Origin: Bifidobacterium jacchi
Lineage (GTDB): Bacteria; Actinomycetota; Actinomycetes; Actinomycetales; Bifidobacteriaceae
Length of the DNA stretch: 56,297 nucleotides
Reading direction: 5' to 3'
NCBI RefSeq assembly: GCF_009078285.1
Contig: NZ_RQSP01000016.1
Span: forward strand, 1-56,297
Part shown: piece by piece, positions 45,994-56,297 of the stretch
How positions within the stretch are numbered: position 1 is the first letter of the stretch
Layout of the letters: each line of letters begins with the position of its first letter
The notes under the pieces: model-generated
Told to the model about the DNA's origin: nothing
Databases searched by the model: none
What the model saw: the letters and a program-made list of their open reading frames with translations, nothing else
Program-made: the position numbers and the translations under genes

Positions 45994-46075
45994 AGCGAGA
46001 ATGCCCCCATAGCGCACGCTGCGGATACAATAGAGAGCAATCGACCAATGCAGGTCGCGGGCACAGGAGGCAATC

Positions 46076-47773
46076 ATGGACAATCCCAACGGGCGCAAGC
46101 ATTCCCCGTCCAACCCCGCCCGGCCTGCACAGCCCGCACAAGCCGCACAACCATCACAACCCGCGCAGCCCGCGCAACCCGTCGCGCAGCCAACCGCGCA
46201 ATCATCCATGCGACAGCGGCAGCCCCTACCGCGGCCGGTCCGTCTCGAAGACGTGGCCAAGGCGGCGCACGTATCGCTCGCGACCGCATCCAAGGCGCTG
46301 CGCGGACAGCCGCGCGTCTCCCCCGACACCCGTCAGCGCGTACTCGACGTCGCCCGCCAGCTCGGCTACCATCCCAGCCGCTCGCTGCCCGGTCTCGACG
46401 ACGTGCCGTTCGCCGGCATGGATGGGTCGGTCGGCACCACAGTGCGCATCCATCCCATCCCGACCGCCGCGCGGATGGCTACCGACAGCGACACCGTCAT
46501 GGCAGCGGCAACCGCCGCGGCCGCAGCCGGCGTTGCCGCAGCCGATACGGCGGAACGCATGACCGGACGCGCGACCGCCGATGCCGCGAGTACGCCCGCC
46601 GCATCGCAGCGGCTGTACGCCGATACCGCAACCGGCGACATGACACAGCCGAATACCATCATCAGGCGCAACGGCCCCGGTGCCAGCATCGCCGGCAACG
46701 CCAGCATCGCCAACAACACCGGCATCTCCGGCGATCCCAACCTCGCCAGCAGCGCGGGCAGCACCAGCGGCAGCCGCTACGGCAACCCCGCAGACACCGG
46801 CCACAATGGCCGCATCAGAAATCTCCCGCGCCCGGTCACCATCGGTCTGGTCGTGCGTGATCTCGCCGCGCCCGACACGATGCCGATTCTCGTCGGAGCC
46901 GAGCATGAACTGCACGCGCACGATGTGGACGCGCTCCTCACCGACGCGCGCGGCGACGCGCTTCTGGAACGCTCGCACGTCAGCCGCATGCTGCAGCGCG
47001 GCGTCGACGGCATCCTCGTCATTCGCGACGGCAGCGAACCGCAGCCATCGCTGAGCGCTTTGCGCATGATCGGCGATCCCCGCAGCAGCGGTATCAGCAG
47101 CGGCGGTATCGGCAGTAGCGGTACCGACGATATCAGCGATATCGGCAGCGGCACCCGCACGCCGTTCGTCTACGCCTTCGGACCGTCCGACGACCCCGCC
47201 GACCGTTCCGTGGTCTGCGACAACATCGAGGCGGGCCGCGCGGCCGTAGCGCATCTGGTGTCGTGCGGGCGGCGGCACATTGCGATCATCGGCGGCGGCG
47301 AAACGTCCACCGCGACCGCCGACCGCGTGTCCGGCGCACTCGCCGCGCTGGAATCGTACGATCTGAAGCCCGCCGGTCCGATTCGCTACGGCGTTCCCGA
47401 CGAAACGTGGGGACGTGCCGCGATTCGGCTGCTCATCGATCAGGGTGTCGAGTTCGATGCGGTGATCTGCCACAGCGACCGGCTTGCGCGCGGCTGCATG
47501 GAGGTGCTGGAACGCCGTCGGATGCGCGTGCCGCAGGACGTGGCCGTGGTCGGATACGGTGATCGGGCCGAATTCACCCAGACCGTGCGCCCGGCATTGA
47601 CCAGCATCGACCCGAATCTTCGCGGCGTTGGCGCGCGTGCGGCGCAACGGCTGATCGAGGCGATCAACGCGGTGCGCGAAACCGCAGCCGCCACAGCCGC
47701 AACCGCCACCGCCGGCGTGGAAGCGGTCGAATGCCGACTCATTCAGCGCGGCTCCACGCTGCCGATCGGCTGA
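46076..47773 (+). CDS. LacI-family transcriptional regulator with expanded hinge
   Basis: Protein of 565 residues, against the usual 330-350. A Pro/Ala/Gln-rich lead (1-50) precedes the helix-turn-helix VRLEDVAKAAHVSLATASKA with LGYHPSR. In place of the short hinge there are about 150 Ala/Gly/Ser/Asn-rich residues (~105-255). The periplasmic-binding-like domain then begins VTIGLVVRDLAAPDTMPILV, with an interruption of Gly/Ser residues near 350, and ends with RVPQDVAVVGYGDRAEFTQ. AGGAGG precedes the ATG. No sugar gene is adjacent, so the regulon is unknown. Confidence 0.93.
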   Translation: MDNPNGRKHSPSNPARPAQPAQAAQPSQPAQPAQPVAQPTAQSSMRQRQPLPRPVRLEDVAKAAHVSLATASKALRGQPRVSPDTRQRVLDVARQLGYHPSRSLPGLDDVPFAGMDGSVGTTVRIHPIPTAARMATDSDTVMAAATAAAAAGVAAADTAERMTGRATADAASTPAASQRLYADTATGDMTQPNTIIRRNGPGASIAGNASIANNTGISGDPNLASSAGSTSGSRYGNPADTGHNGRIRNLPRPVTIGLVVRDLAAPDTMPILVGAEHELHAHDVDALLTDARGDALLERSHVSRMLQRGVDGILVIRDGSEPQPSLSALRMIGDPRSSGISSGGIGSSGTDDISDIGSGTRTPFVYAFGPSDDPADRSVVCDNIEAGRAAVAHLVSCGRRHIAIIGGGETSTATADRVSGALAALESYDLKPAGPIRYGVPDETWGRAAIRLLIDQGVEFDAVICHSDRLARGCMEVLERRRMRVPQDVAVVGYGDRAEFTQTVRPALTSIDPNLRGVGARAAQRLIEAINAVRETAAATAATATAGVEAVECRLIQRGSTLPIG

Positions 47774-47867
47774 TCCGCCCCGCACCCAGTGTCACATTTT
47801 CGGCGGCAGACCAGCGAGGCACTGCGACTGGAGCCAGAGTCCAGGAGCTACCGGCCCGTTTCGCATC

Positions 47868-48063
47868 CTATTTCGAAACTGAGAGGCTGTTTTTCGGGTT
47901 TGCGGCGGTCTATCTCAAAACCGAGAGGCCGTACGGATGGCTGACAGGTACGTAATCAAGCCGAAAACGGCGCAACCACAGTGGCCTCTCGACTTATAAC
48001 AGCCTCTCAGTTTTGAGATAGACTGCCGCAACGCACAAAATCAGCCTCTCAGTTTTGAGATAG
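47868..48063. repeat. 196-bp four-arm palindromic repeat, copy 3
   Basis: Motif copies at 47868-47889, 47910-47931, 48000-48021 and 48042-48063, identical in length and spacing to copies 1 and 2. Its 68-nt centre is the reverse complement of the centre of copy 2 (AAGCCGAAAACGGCG, CGGATGGCTGAC). It lies between the convergent LacI and UbiB genes. Confidence 0.9.
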
Positions 48064-48152
48064 CCGTTTCAAGATAGCTAACAACCGGAGACAACCGGAG
48101 ACATCGCCTCCGCAGATTCCACCTATGTCGCTTGAGGCTCTGACCCCAGCCG

Positions 48153-50048
<1,896 letters not shown>

Positions 50049-50094
50049 ATCGGATCGGCCGGCACCGCCGCGGGTATCGTAATCAGCCAAGAGG

Positions 50095-50364
50095 CTATTC
50101 GGCCTTCGCCGCGTCGGATTCGGCGGTGTCGGTCGCATCGGCCTTGTCAGCCGCATCGGCGGACTTCTTGGCCGACTCCTCCTTGACCTCGGCCGCCTTG
50201 CGCTTGAGCTCGGTGTTCAGTGCCTTGCCCTGCTCGACGGTCAGTTCGCCCTTCTTGACCAGATCGTCCACGATCTCCTGGCTCTTCTCGACGGTCGTCG
50301 CCAACGCGCCGACGCCAGCCAGAAACACCTTGCGCAGACCCTCGCCAAAATCAATACCAGCCAT
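50095..50364 (-). CDS. Small phasin-like coiled-coil protein
   Basis: Protein of 89 residues. GIDFGEGLRKVFLAGVGALA leads into a long amphipathic helix (EKSQEIVDDLVKKGELTVEQ) and an Ala/Lys/Glu/Asp tail, resembling the short phasin-like proteins encoded next to UbiB kinases. GGGAGG lies before ATG 50364. It is probably co-transcribed with the kinase. Biochemical role unproven. Confidence 0.8.
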   Translation of the reverse strand: MAGIDFGEGLRKVFLAGVGALATTVEKSQEIVDDLVKKGELTVEQGKALNTELKRKAAEVKEESAKKSADAADKADATDTAESDAAKAE

Positions 50365-50518
50365 GATGCGCCTCCCTTGGTTGCCTTGCGGTTGCTGCCT
50401 TGCGGCTGCTGTCTTGCGACTGCCGTGCAACCGTTACGCTTGCTTGCGTTCGCCGGTGGATGCCTTGCGCATACCATCCGGTTCCCAGCCTACTCGCACC
50501 CCATCTCACCGCCGTAGC

Positions 50519-52087
50519 CTACACGCCCTGGTTGTAGTCCTGCGGCATGTCCTTGAACTTGGACGTCGCGCCGAGGAACGCCAGATGGAACGTCTCGGTC
50601 GGTCCGTTACGATGCTTGGCCATGATGATGTCCGCCTCGCCGGGCCGGTCCTCCTTGTCGTAGAAGTCCGGGCGGTGCACCAGGAACACCACGTCGGCAT
50701 CCTGCTCGATCGAGCCGGATTCACGCAGATCGGACAGCTGCGGCTTCTTGTCGTTGCGCATCTCCGGGCCGCGGTTGAGCTGCGAAAGCGCCACGACCGG
50801 CACCTCCAGCTCCTTGGCAAGGAGTTTGAGCGCACGCGAGAAATCCGACACCTCCTGCTGTCGCGATTCGACCTTCTGCCCGGAGGTCATCAGCTGCAGG
50901 TAGTCGATCACGACGAGTTTGAGATCGTTGGTCTGCTTGAGGCGTCGGCATTTCGCACGGATCTCCATCAGCGACATGTTGGGGCTGTCGTCGATGAACA
51001 GCGGCGCGTTGCTCAGATGGTTCCAGAAGTTGTTGAGCGTGTTCCAGCGTTCCGGCGTGATGTCGTCGGCGCGGCGCATGGCGGCGAGCGGAATGTTCGT
51101 TTCGGCGGAGATGATGCGCTGCGCAAGCTCGGTTTTGCTCATCTCCAGACTGAACACGATCGTGGTCATGCCGTGGTGCAGCGCGGCCGATCGCGCGAAG
51201 TCGATGCCCAGCGTCGACTTGCCCATGGCGGGGCGGCCCGCCACGACGACCATCTGACCGGGCTGCAGACCCTGCGTCACGTCGTCGATGTCGCGAAATC
51301 CGGTCGGCACGCCCTTCTCCATCTGCCCGTTCTGCAGCTTGTCGAGCTGGTCGAGCGTGTCGCGCACGACCGGGTAGATCGCCGAATAGTCCTGCCGCAC
51401 CTTGCCGACGCCCATCTCATAGACTTCGGCCTGCGCGAGATTGACCACATCCTCGGCCTGCGACCCCTCCGCCGAGTAGCCCAGCTGCGCGATCTTCGTG
51501 CCGGCTGCGATCACGTTGCGCAGGATCGCCCGCTGATGCACGATCTGCGCATAGTACGTCGCGTTGGCGGCGGTCGGCACCGATGCGACCAGACTGTGCA
51601 GGTAGTCGGTGCCGCCGACCTTGTCGAGATCGCCGTCGGCGAGCAGCTTGTTGGCGACGAGCACCACGTCGACGGGCTGGGATGCGGCGAACAGGCCGAT
51701 GATCGCCTCGTACACGGTCTGATGCTTGGGTTGGTAGAAGTCGGCGACGTCGATCATCTGCGAGACCTCGCCGATCGCGTCCTTGCTCATGAGCATGCCG
51801 CCGAGGACGGCCATTTCCGCGTCGTCGTCGTGCGGGGGGACGCGGTCGAAGATCGGATCGCGCGGGGCCGGGGCGCCGGCTGCGGAGGCGATGGAGGCGG
51901 CGCTGCGCGAGCCGCCGCTGGCGTAGGTGCCGCGTCGGCTCGCCGGGGCGATGGATGCGCCGAGGTCCGGCATGCCGGTTGATGCGATGCCCGGCGCGCC
52001 GCCCGCCGCACCTGGTGCGTGGATTGCGGACGCGTCGGAAGGCTGCGGAGCGAAGGTCGATGAGGTCATGTCCTCGATTCTACTCAT
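50519..52087 (-). CDS. dnaB: Replicative DNA helicase DnaB
   Basis: Hexameric replication-fork helicase of 522 residues. A disordered ~75-residue N-terminus precedes DRVPPHDDDAEMAVLGGMLM, which opens the DnaB N-terminal domain. The RecA-like motor has Walker A VVVAGRPAMGKSTLGIDFA, FSLEMSKTELAQRIISAET, Walker B LKLVVIDYLQLM and H4 region ALSQLNRGPEMRNDKKPQLS followed by DLRESGSIEQDADVV. No intein. Start is uncertain between ATG 52087 and ATG 52069, neither with a well-placed site. A DnaA-box cluster lies upstream. Confidence 0.95.
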   Translation of the reverse strand: MSRIEDMTSSTFAPQPSDASAIHAPGAAGGAPGIASTGMPDLGASIAPASRRGTYASGGSRSAASIASAAGAPAPRDPIFDRVPPHDDDAEMAVLGGMLMSKDAIGEVSQMIDVADFYQPKHQTVYEAIIGLFAASQPVDVVLVANKLLADGDLDKVGGTDYLHSLVASVPTAANATYYAQIVHQRAILRNVIAAGTKIAQLGYSAEGSQAEDVVNLAQAEVYEMGVGKVRQDYSAIYPVVRDTLDQLDKLQNGQMEKGVPTGFRDIDDVTQGLQPGQMVVVAGRPAMGKSTLGIDFARSAALHHGMTTIVFSLEMSKTELAQRIISAETNIPLAAMRRADDITPERWNTLNNFWNHLSNAPLFIDDSPNMSLMEIRAKCRRLKQTNDLKLVVIDYLQLMTSGQKVESRQQEVSDFSRALKLLAKELEVPVVALSQLNRGPEMRNDKKPQLSDLRESGSIEQDADVVFLVHRPDFYDKEDRPGEADIIMAKHRNGPTETFHLAFLGATSKFKDMPQDYNQGV

Positions 52088-52180
52088 GGGTATGCGGGCG
52101 GCATGCGGCGAGGGATGCGACGGGACTGTGTACACCCGATCTATGGCGGACCAACAATTCGGTAAACACTCGGCAAACAC

Positions 52181-52295
52181 TGTGGATAAATCCACGTCAG
52201 TTATCCACCGGATGTGGATTATTGCCTGATTGTCCCCATATATAGGGGTTTTCCGACAATCGTTTTCCACATATTGGGGACAACTATGTGGAAAA
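52181..52295. promoter_or_regulatory. Cluster of DnaA-box-like sites upstream of dnaB
   Basis: TGTGGATAA (52181-52189) is a perfect inverse DnaA box. Near-matches are TTATCCACC (52201-52209), TGTGGATTA (52213-52221), TTTTCCACA (52263-52271) and TGTGGAAAA (52287-52295). Between them is CCCCATATATAGGGG. Repeated GGGGACAACT also occurs at about 52277-52286 and 52311-52320. The cluster occupies the gap between dnaB and the plus-strand toxin gene. DnaA control of dnaB transcription is the simplest reading. Confidence 0.7.
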
Positions 52296-52389
52296 CTTGG
52301 GGATACTCTGGGGACAACTCCGCCGCTCCCCGCAAAGCGGGACCGAGGGGCAGCCGCACGCCAAGCACCACCCATGCCATCGGAACACC

Positions 52390-52424
52390 TTGACCAATCC
52401 AACATTTTGTGCCACAATATATAA
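52390..52424 (+). promoter_or_regulatory. Promoter giving a probable leaderless toxin mRNA
   Basis: TTGACC (52390-52395) and CACAAT (52413-52418) are separated by 17 bp. Only six bases lie between the -10 box and the ATG at 52425, so transcription would start at or next to the start codon. No Shine-Dalgarno sequence is present. Confidence 0.55.
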
Positions 52425-52676
52425 ATGAACATATTCCCTTCGGCCCTCAAGCACGGCATTGAGCCGGACGATGCCATGTATGTGGTGGAACATCCACTAC
52501 GTGATCTAGTGCTACGCGAGGAACCGCTGAAAGTCCTGTATTTGGGCATATCGCAGGATGGACTTCCATTGGAGGTTGTCGTAGCTGATACGTCAAAGGG
52601 TCCGGCACTCATCCATGCCATGCGCATGAGAACTCAATACGTGAAACTGCTGGAAGGAGGCAGGCAATGGACATGA
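52425..52676 (+). CDS. Putative toxin of a type II toxin-antitoxin pair
   Basis: Protein of 83 residues. Its pattern, EPDDAMYVVEHPLRDLVLRE, LYLGISQDGLPLEVVVADTS and ALIHAMRMRTQYVKLL, matches a small actinobacterial family of RelE/BrnT-like folds found next to ribbon-helix-helix antitoxins. The conserved final His-Ala-Met-Arg stretch is the likely active region. It precedes its partner and overlaps it by 10 nt. Toxicity is inferred from family and context. Confidence 0.72.
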   Translation: MNIFPSALKHGIEPDDAMYVVEHPLRDLVLREEPLKVLYLGISQDGLPLEVVVADTSKGPALIHAMRMRTQYVKLLEGGRQWT

Positions 52677-52963
52677 ACTACACCATTCTCTCGTATGATG
52701 ATCTTCCGGCGGCCGAAGCTGCGATGCTTCAAGCCGACGCAGAGGAGGCCGAACGCGGCTACAGCGATGAGCAGCTCGCCGAAGCCATGAAGCGTACACC
52801 GGGGCGTCCCCTCGCGGTAGGCAGCACACCCGCGACCAACGTGATTCGAGTACGTCTGGATGATGAACGCGACGCCAAGCTGGAACGCTACATGCGAGCT
52901 CATCATTTGACTCGAAGCGCTGCCGTGCGCACACTGCTCGACAAGGCCCTCGCCGATATCTGA
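52667..52963 (+). CDS. Ribbon-helix-helix antitoxin
   Basis: Protein of 98 residues. A leading acidic part ends in YSDEQLAEAMKRTPGRPLAV, followed by the ribbon-helix-helix NVIRVRLDDERDAKLERYMR and HHLTRSAAVRTLLDKALADI. The motif order matches antitoxins of this toxin family. A GGAGG site inside the toxin gene precedes its ATG. It should bind the toxin and repress the operon. Confidence 0.8.
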   Translation: MDMNYTILSYDDLPAAEAAMLQADAEEAERGYSDEQLAEAMKRTPGRPLAVGSTPATNVIRVRLDDERDAKLERYMRAHHLTRSAAVRTLLDKALADI

Positions 52964-53006
52964 TCCTCACCATTCTCACTGCTTCCACATCCGATCAGGC
53001 ATACAA

Positions 53007-53058
53007 AACGCACTGTGGGGCGGGTGCCGTATTTGCAGCGCCCGCCCCACAGTGCGTT
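53007..53058. terminator. Bidirectional terminator between the TA pair and the GH101-like gene
   Basis: AACGCACTGTGGGGCGGG (53007-53024) and CCCGCCCCACAGTGCGTT (53041-53058) form a perfect 18-bp stem with a 16-nt loop. On the minus strand it is followed by TTGTAT, and on the plus strand by CAGTTATCG. Tandem TTCAGTTATCGATG repeats occupy 53057-53095. Confidence 0.9.
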
Positions 53059-53107
53059 CAGTTATCGATGTTCAGTTATCGATGTTCAGTTATTCGGCTA
53101 TGCCGAC

Positions 53108-56100
53108 TCACTCCTTGGAGGAGCGACGACGGGATGCCATCAGCACTCCGGCCACGCCGGCGAGAGCCATGCATGCGACGCCTGCGGCGAGGATGCTGGC
53201 ACCCGTGTCGGCGACGCCGGGCTTCTTGTTGATGGGCTTGTCGTCGGAGCCGGGCTTCTTGTCGCCGGTGTCGCCGGTGGGCGCGGCCTTGAGTCCGGCG
53301 ATCGCCTTCTGCAGGGCGGCGGTCGCATCGGCGACCTGCTGCTGCGTGGCCTTACCGGCCTTCGCATCGGCAAGCACCTGCTTCGCCTTCGCCAGAGCCT
53401 CCGCATACGCCTTCCACGAAGCCGCCGTGTAGGCGTTCTGCTTCAGGCCCGAGGTGCCGTTGATGGCCTTGTCGAGCGCCTCGATCTGCTCCTTGGTCGC
53501 GGGCTTGTTCGGCTCGACCGGCGTGGTGCTGTTGGTCTTCAGTCCGCTGATTGCGGCGTTCAGATCCTTAGCGGCCTTATCAACGGCAGCCTGATCGGCA
53601 TTGCCGTTCTTCGCCACGGCACGAGCCGCCTCCAGAGCCTTGCCAAGAGCAGCCCACGAATCATCGGTGTAGTTGCCCTGACCAGCCTGAACCTTGGCTT
53701 CAGCCTTTGCGATCTCAGCCTTCAGAGCCTCCTTGTTGACGGCAACCAGATCTGCAACGGCACCAGCCAGCGTATTGGTGGCAGTGTCAATTTCAACCTG
53801 ATTGGCCTTCTTGTCCGCGTACACCGAGCGAGCCGCCTCCAGAGCCTTGCCAAGAGCAGCCCACGAATCATCGGTGTAGTTGCCCTGACCAATTTCAGTC
53901 AAAGCTTCAGCCTTTGCGATCTCAGCCTTCAGAGCCTCCTTGTTGACCAGACCGGCAACGGCAGACTTCAGATTCTCAACAGCGAGAGCCACCTCGTCAA
54001 GAGTGGCGTCCTCCTTGTCGAGTATCTTCTTGGCAGCGTCGCGAGCCTTGACCAGAGCGGTCCAACTCTCCGCATCATACCCGTCAGCGGTCAGAGTAGC
54101 GGCATTGTCATAGGCAAACTGCAGCTCGGACTTGTCAACCGGGACTTCAACCGGAGGCACATCGCGATCAGTCGTGACGCGCAGCTCGGCCGCGGTGGCG
54201 TACTTGTTCACCTCGGATTCGAGTCGGCCCGTGGTCTCGAGCGCGGTGAGACGCACCTTGGTCACGTCGCTGACGGCATCGAAGGAGACTCGCTGCCACT
54301 TGGTCGCGGTGTCGAACGTGCCGTCGGCGACGACATCCTTGCTGGTACCGTCGGCGAGGGTGAGCGTCACCTTGTACTTCACGATCTTGCCGTTGACGTT
54401 CGCGGCACCCGCGCGAGGCAGATAGCGCAAACCATTGATAGTCGTCGGCTTCGTCAGGTTGAACTGATACCAAGCGGTGCCGTCTGTGACCGCATTGGCA
54501 CTCCAGCTGGTGTGCCAATGGGTATTGTCTTTATCATCCTGTGCAAGGGATGCCGGGCCTTCGTTCGGAAGGCCGGCGGTCGGTTCTTCGCTACCCGCTG
54601 TAACGGTGTAATCGTCACTCGACACATCCCATGCATCACTGGAATCGTCGCCCTGAGAGTTCTTCATATAGTCCGCCAGAGCAACGGCAAGCTCATACGC
54701 AGCCGTGAAGTCGGAAGAAGCAGCGTTCTCCTGATTGATCTTGGCACGGATCTGAGCCGTGGTACGCATGTACACGGTCCAAGCTTCAGCACTGACCTCA
54801 GCACCCTTGTCACCGTAGGTGTCAGTCACTTCCTTGAGCTTGGCTTCGGCCTCGGCCTTGGTGTATGTCTTGGACGGAGCGACGCGCTCGACCTTCAGAT
54901 CGTCAAGGACGAAGTCCTGATAGCCGCCGAAGTTGGCTGCAGCTCCGCTCGTGCCCTGCAGGTCGGGGGCGGTGGTGGTCGAGTAGATGCCGAACCAGCT
55001 GTCGCCGGTCACCGAACCGGTGACGGTCGCGGTGAACGTGCCGTCAGCATCCTTGCCCATCGCCTTCTTGATGTTGGTGGTGGACGTGATGTTGCCTTCC
55101 CCGTCGCCGGTCACGAACGCGTAGATGTCGTCGGAGCCGGCCTGGTACTTGAACGTGACCGTGTAGGTCTCGCCCGGCTCCAGGCGCACGTTCTGCGGGA
55201 TCGTCTGGTAGACGAGGGCGCCGCGCTGCGTCAGACCGTTGGTCTTGACCGACCAGGTGCCGTCGAGCACGTCGTCCATCTTCTTGACGTCCCAGCCGCC
55301 CTGCGTGTACGGCGCGTGCAGCTCCGACAGGTGCGTGCGGTTGTCCTCGACGCCCTCGATGCCACCGATCACGAACGGCCAGATGCCCTGCGCGTTGTTC
55401 TCGAAGTCGTTCGTCAGCGTCTTGAGCGTGCCGTCCGCGTTCAGCGTCAGACCCGCGTACCTGTTCTCCAGCACGCGCACGTCGTCGAAGTACGCCGCGC
55501 CCGTCGCATCCGTGCCCGCGTCATGCGACAGTACGACCGTCACGTCGCCGCTGTCCGGCGCGGTGAACCACACGTACATGTTCTGGAAGTAGCTTCCCGA
55601 CACGCCCTGCTCGATCGTGGTGGTGGTGCTGTGCGCGTACGCCTTGACGTAGTTCTTCGCGATCGACTTGCCGGTCGAGTTCGTCGCCAGCGTCCTGCCG
55701 CCGCTGGTCACGCTGACCCTGGCGGCCGAGCCGGAGCGGTTGTCCACGCCCACATACAATGCGTAGCGCTTGCCGGCCTTCAGATCGGTCAGCTTCTGCG
55801 ACACCTTCACGCCGCCGGTCAGCTTGAGCACCGCGTTGCTGGTGCCCACGACCGCCGCCTTGCCGGACTTGTCGGCCGCGACCGTCCAGTTCGTGCCGAG
55901 CGTCTTGGCGTCGTTGAAGCCGACGTCGGTCGCGTGCATGCCCGTGCTCCACGTGACCTTCAGCTGCCGCTCAGCGCCCTTGGTCACCACGTACGGGGTC
56001 TGCGCCGCGGCCTCAAGCGACACCTTGCCGTTGACAACCGGAACGGTCTTCTCGTTGGTCTTGCCCTGATCGGTCAGCTCGTACACCTTCACCGACGCGA

Positions 56101-56297
56101 GATTCCGCCAGCTCTCGGGCAGCGTCCACTCGGTCGTGCCGCCCTTGGTGTTCCAGTGGTACAGCTTCTCGTTCGCCGACTCGACCAGCTTGCCGGTGCT
56201 CGCATCCCACAGCCACGGCAGCAGGTACGACTCGGTGCCGTCCTTGCCGTTGTCGCCGCGCGACACCTTGCCCGACGCGACCGTCACGCCGTTGAAC
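53108..56297 (-). CDS. Cell-wall-anchored endo-alpha-N-acetylgalactosaminidase-like protein, C-terminal part
   Basis: Partial gene: the frame runs off the right edge, and 1063 codons are visible. The first residues (LPWLWDASTGKLV, YHWNTKGGTTEWTLPESW, VYELTDQGKTNEKTVPV) match the domain following the catalytic barrel of GH101 mucin-type O-glycan endo-glycosidases such as bifidobacterial EngBF. Galactose-binding-like modules follow, including a discoidin-type one (AWYQFNLTKPTTINGLRYLP). Then come four clear FIVAR repeats (~700-1010), two of which share a 69-codon tandem duplication. The end has sortase motif VADTGA, a hydrophobic helix and RRRSSKE. It would release core-1 disaccharide from mucins at the cell surface; the catalytic part lies outside the window. 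Confidence 0.82.
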   Translation of the reverse strand, partial: FNGVTVASGKVSRGDNGKDGTESYLLPWLWDASTGKLVESANEKLYHWNTKGGTTEWTLPESWRNLASVKVYELTDQGKTNEKTVPVVNGKVSLEAAAQTPYVVTKGAERQLKVTWSTGMHATDVGFNDAKTLGTNWTVAADKSGKAAVVGTSNAVLKLTGGVKVSQKLTDLKAGKRYALYVGVDNRSGSAARVSVTSGGRTLATNSTGKSIAKNYVKAYAHSTTTTIEQGVSGSYFQNMYVWFTAPDSGDVTVVLSHDAGTDATGAAYFDDVRVLENRYAGLTLNADGTLKTLTNDFENNAQGIWPFVIGGIEGVEDNRTHLSELHAPYTQGGWDVKKMDDVLDGTWSVKTNGLTQRGALVYQTIPQNVRLEPGETYTVTFKYQAGSDDIYAFVTGDGEGNITSTTNIKKAMGKDADGTFTATVTGSVTGDSWFGIYSTTTAPDLQGTSGAAANFGGYQDFVLDDLKVERVAPSKTYTKAEAEAKLKEVTDTYGDKGAEVSAEAWTVYMRTTAQIRAKINQENAASSDFTAAYELAVALADYMKNSQGDDSSDAWDVSSDDYTVTAGSEEPTAGLPNEGPASLAQDDKDNTHWHTSWSANAVTDGTAWYQFNLTKPTTINGLRYLPRAGAANVNGKIVKYKVTLTLADGTSKDVVADGTFDTATKWQRVSFDAVSDVTKVRLTALETTGRLESEVNKYATAAELRVTTDRDVPPVEVPVDKSELQFAYDNAATLTADGYDAESWTALVKARDAAKKILDKEDATLDEVALAVENLKSAVAGLVNKEALKAEIAKAEALTEIGQGNYTDDSWAALGKALEAARSVYADKKANQVEIDTATNTLAGAVADLVAVNKEALKAEIAKAEAKVQAGQGNYTDDSWAALGKALEAARAVAKNGNADQAAVDKAAKDLNAAISGLKTNSTTPVEPNKPATKEQIEALDKAINGTSGLKQNAYTAASWKAYAEALAKAKQVLADAKAGKATQQQVADATAALQKAIAGLKAAPTGDTGDKKPGSDDKPINKKPGVADTGASILAAGVACMALAGVAGVLMASRRRSSKE

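Noticed and set aside
52181-52320. Chromosomal origin oriC
   Set aside because: DnaA-like boxes are present, but dnaA, dnaN, rpmH and parAB are absent and there is no long AT-rich unwinding region. Regulation of dnaB is a better fit.

Overview
The window is high-GC actinobacterial chromosome and reads as a Bifidobacterium. The evidence is the gene content and order: tRNA-Trp-secE-nusG with a long acidic NusG extension, rplU-rpmA-obg-proB, an RNase E with its disordered part at the N-terminus, hom-thrB, and a cell-wall-anchored GH101-type mucin glycosidase with FIVAR repeats. Ala/Gly/Pro-rich linkers and many palindromic intergenic repeats fit the same group. The species cannot be named from the sequence alone. 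I count 39 protein genes, one of them partial at the right edge, and two tRNAs.

Layout. 0-2.4 kb: two paralogous four-helix membrane proteins with Pro/Ala-rich tails (minus strand). 2.8-4.3 kb: nusG, secE, tRNA-Trp. 4.4-9.2 kb: aminotransferase, proB and obg (minus). A RelB/YafQ toxin-antitoxin pair (9.3-9.9 kb, plus) and about 600 bp of repeats separate obg from rpmA-rplU (10.5-11.1 kb). 11.3-16.0 kb: RNase E/G and dapE. 16.2-17.2 kb: an AEC-family carrier. 17.7-19.8 kb: a two-gene PTS system (EIIBC, EIIA). 20.3-25.8 kb (plus): hom, thrB, a Maf-Nudix fusion and a small membrane protein. 26.4 kb: tRNA-Lys. 27.0-29.7 kb: a ThDP-dependent enzyme divergent from a GntR/FCD regulator.

30.7-42.9 kb (minus) is the most coherent functional block. 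It runs: peptide-binding lipoprotein, permease, a fused permease-ATPase, a second ATPase, an M20 dipeptidase, an S10 serine carboxypeptidase, a HisC/Pat-like aromatic aminotransferase and a second S10 carboxypeptidase. Most junctions overlap or are short. I read it as a pathway that imports peptides, trims them in the cytoplasm and transaminates a released amino acid.

43.3-50.4 kb: a Fic-family protein behind five copies of an operator-like repeat, an FAH-family hydrolase, a LacI-type regulator with a greatly expanded hinge, and a UbiB/ABC1 kinase with a phasin-like partner. 50.5-53.0 kb: dnaB, a DnaA-box cluster and a second toxin-antitoxin pair in toxin-first order. 53.1 kb to the end: the C-terminal part of the GH101-like surface glycosidase.

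The intergenic DNA is unusually structured. At least six repeat families are visible. One is a 196-bp four-arm palindrome present three times at identical length. One is a family with CTAG-ended terminal inverted repeats (123 and 420 bp, plus a relic). There are clusters of a GCGCAAGA-NN-TCTCGA hairpin, five 45-nt units with 13-nt arms and 19-nt loops, two further 45-nt hairpins with the same 13-19-13 geometry but unrelated arms, and six copies of a GTGTGCAT-type 19-mer. These repeats and the peptide operon are the most promising material for something undescribed.
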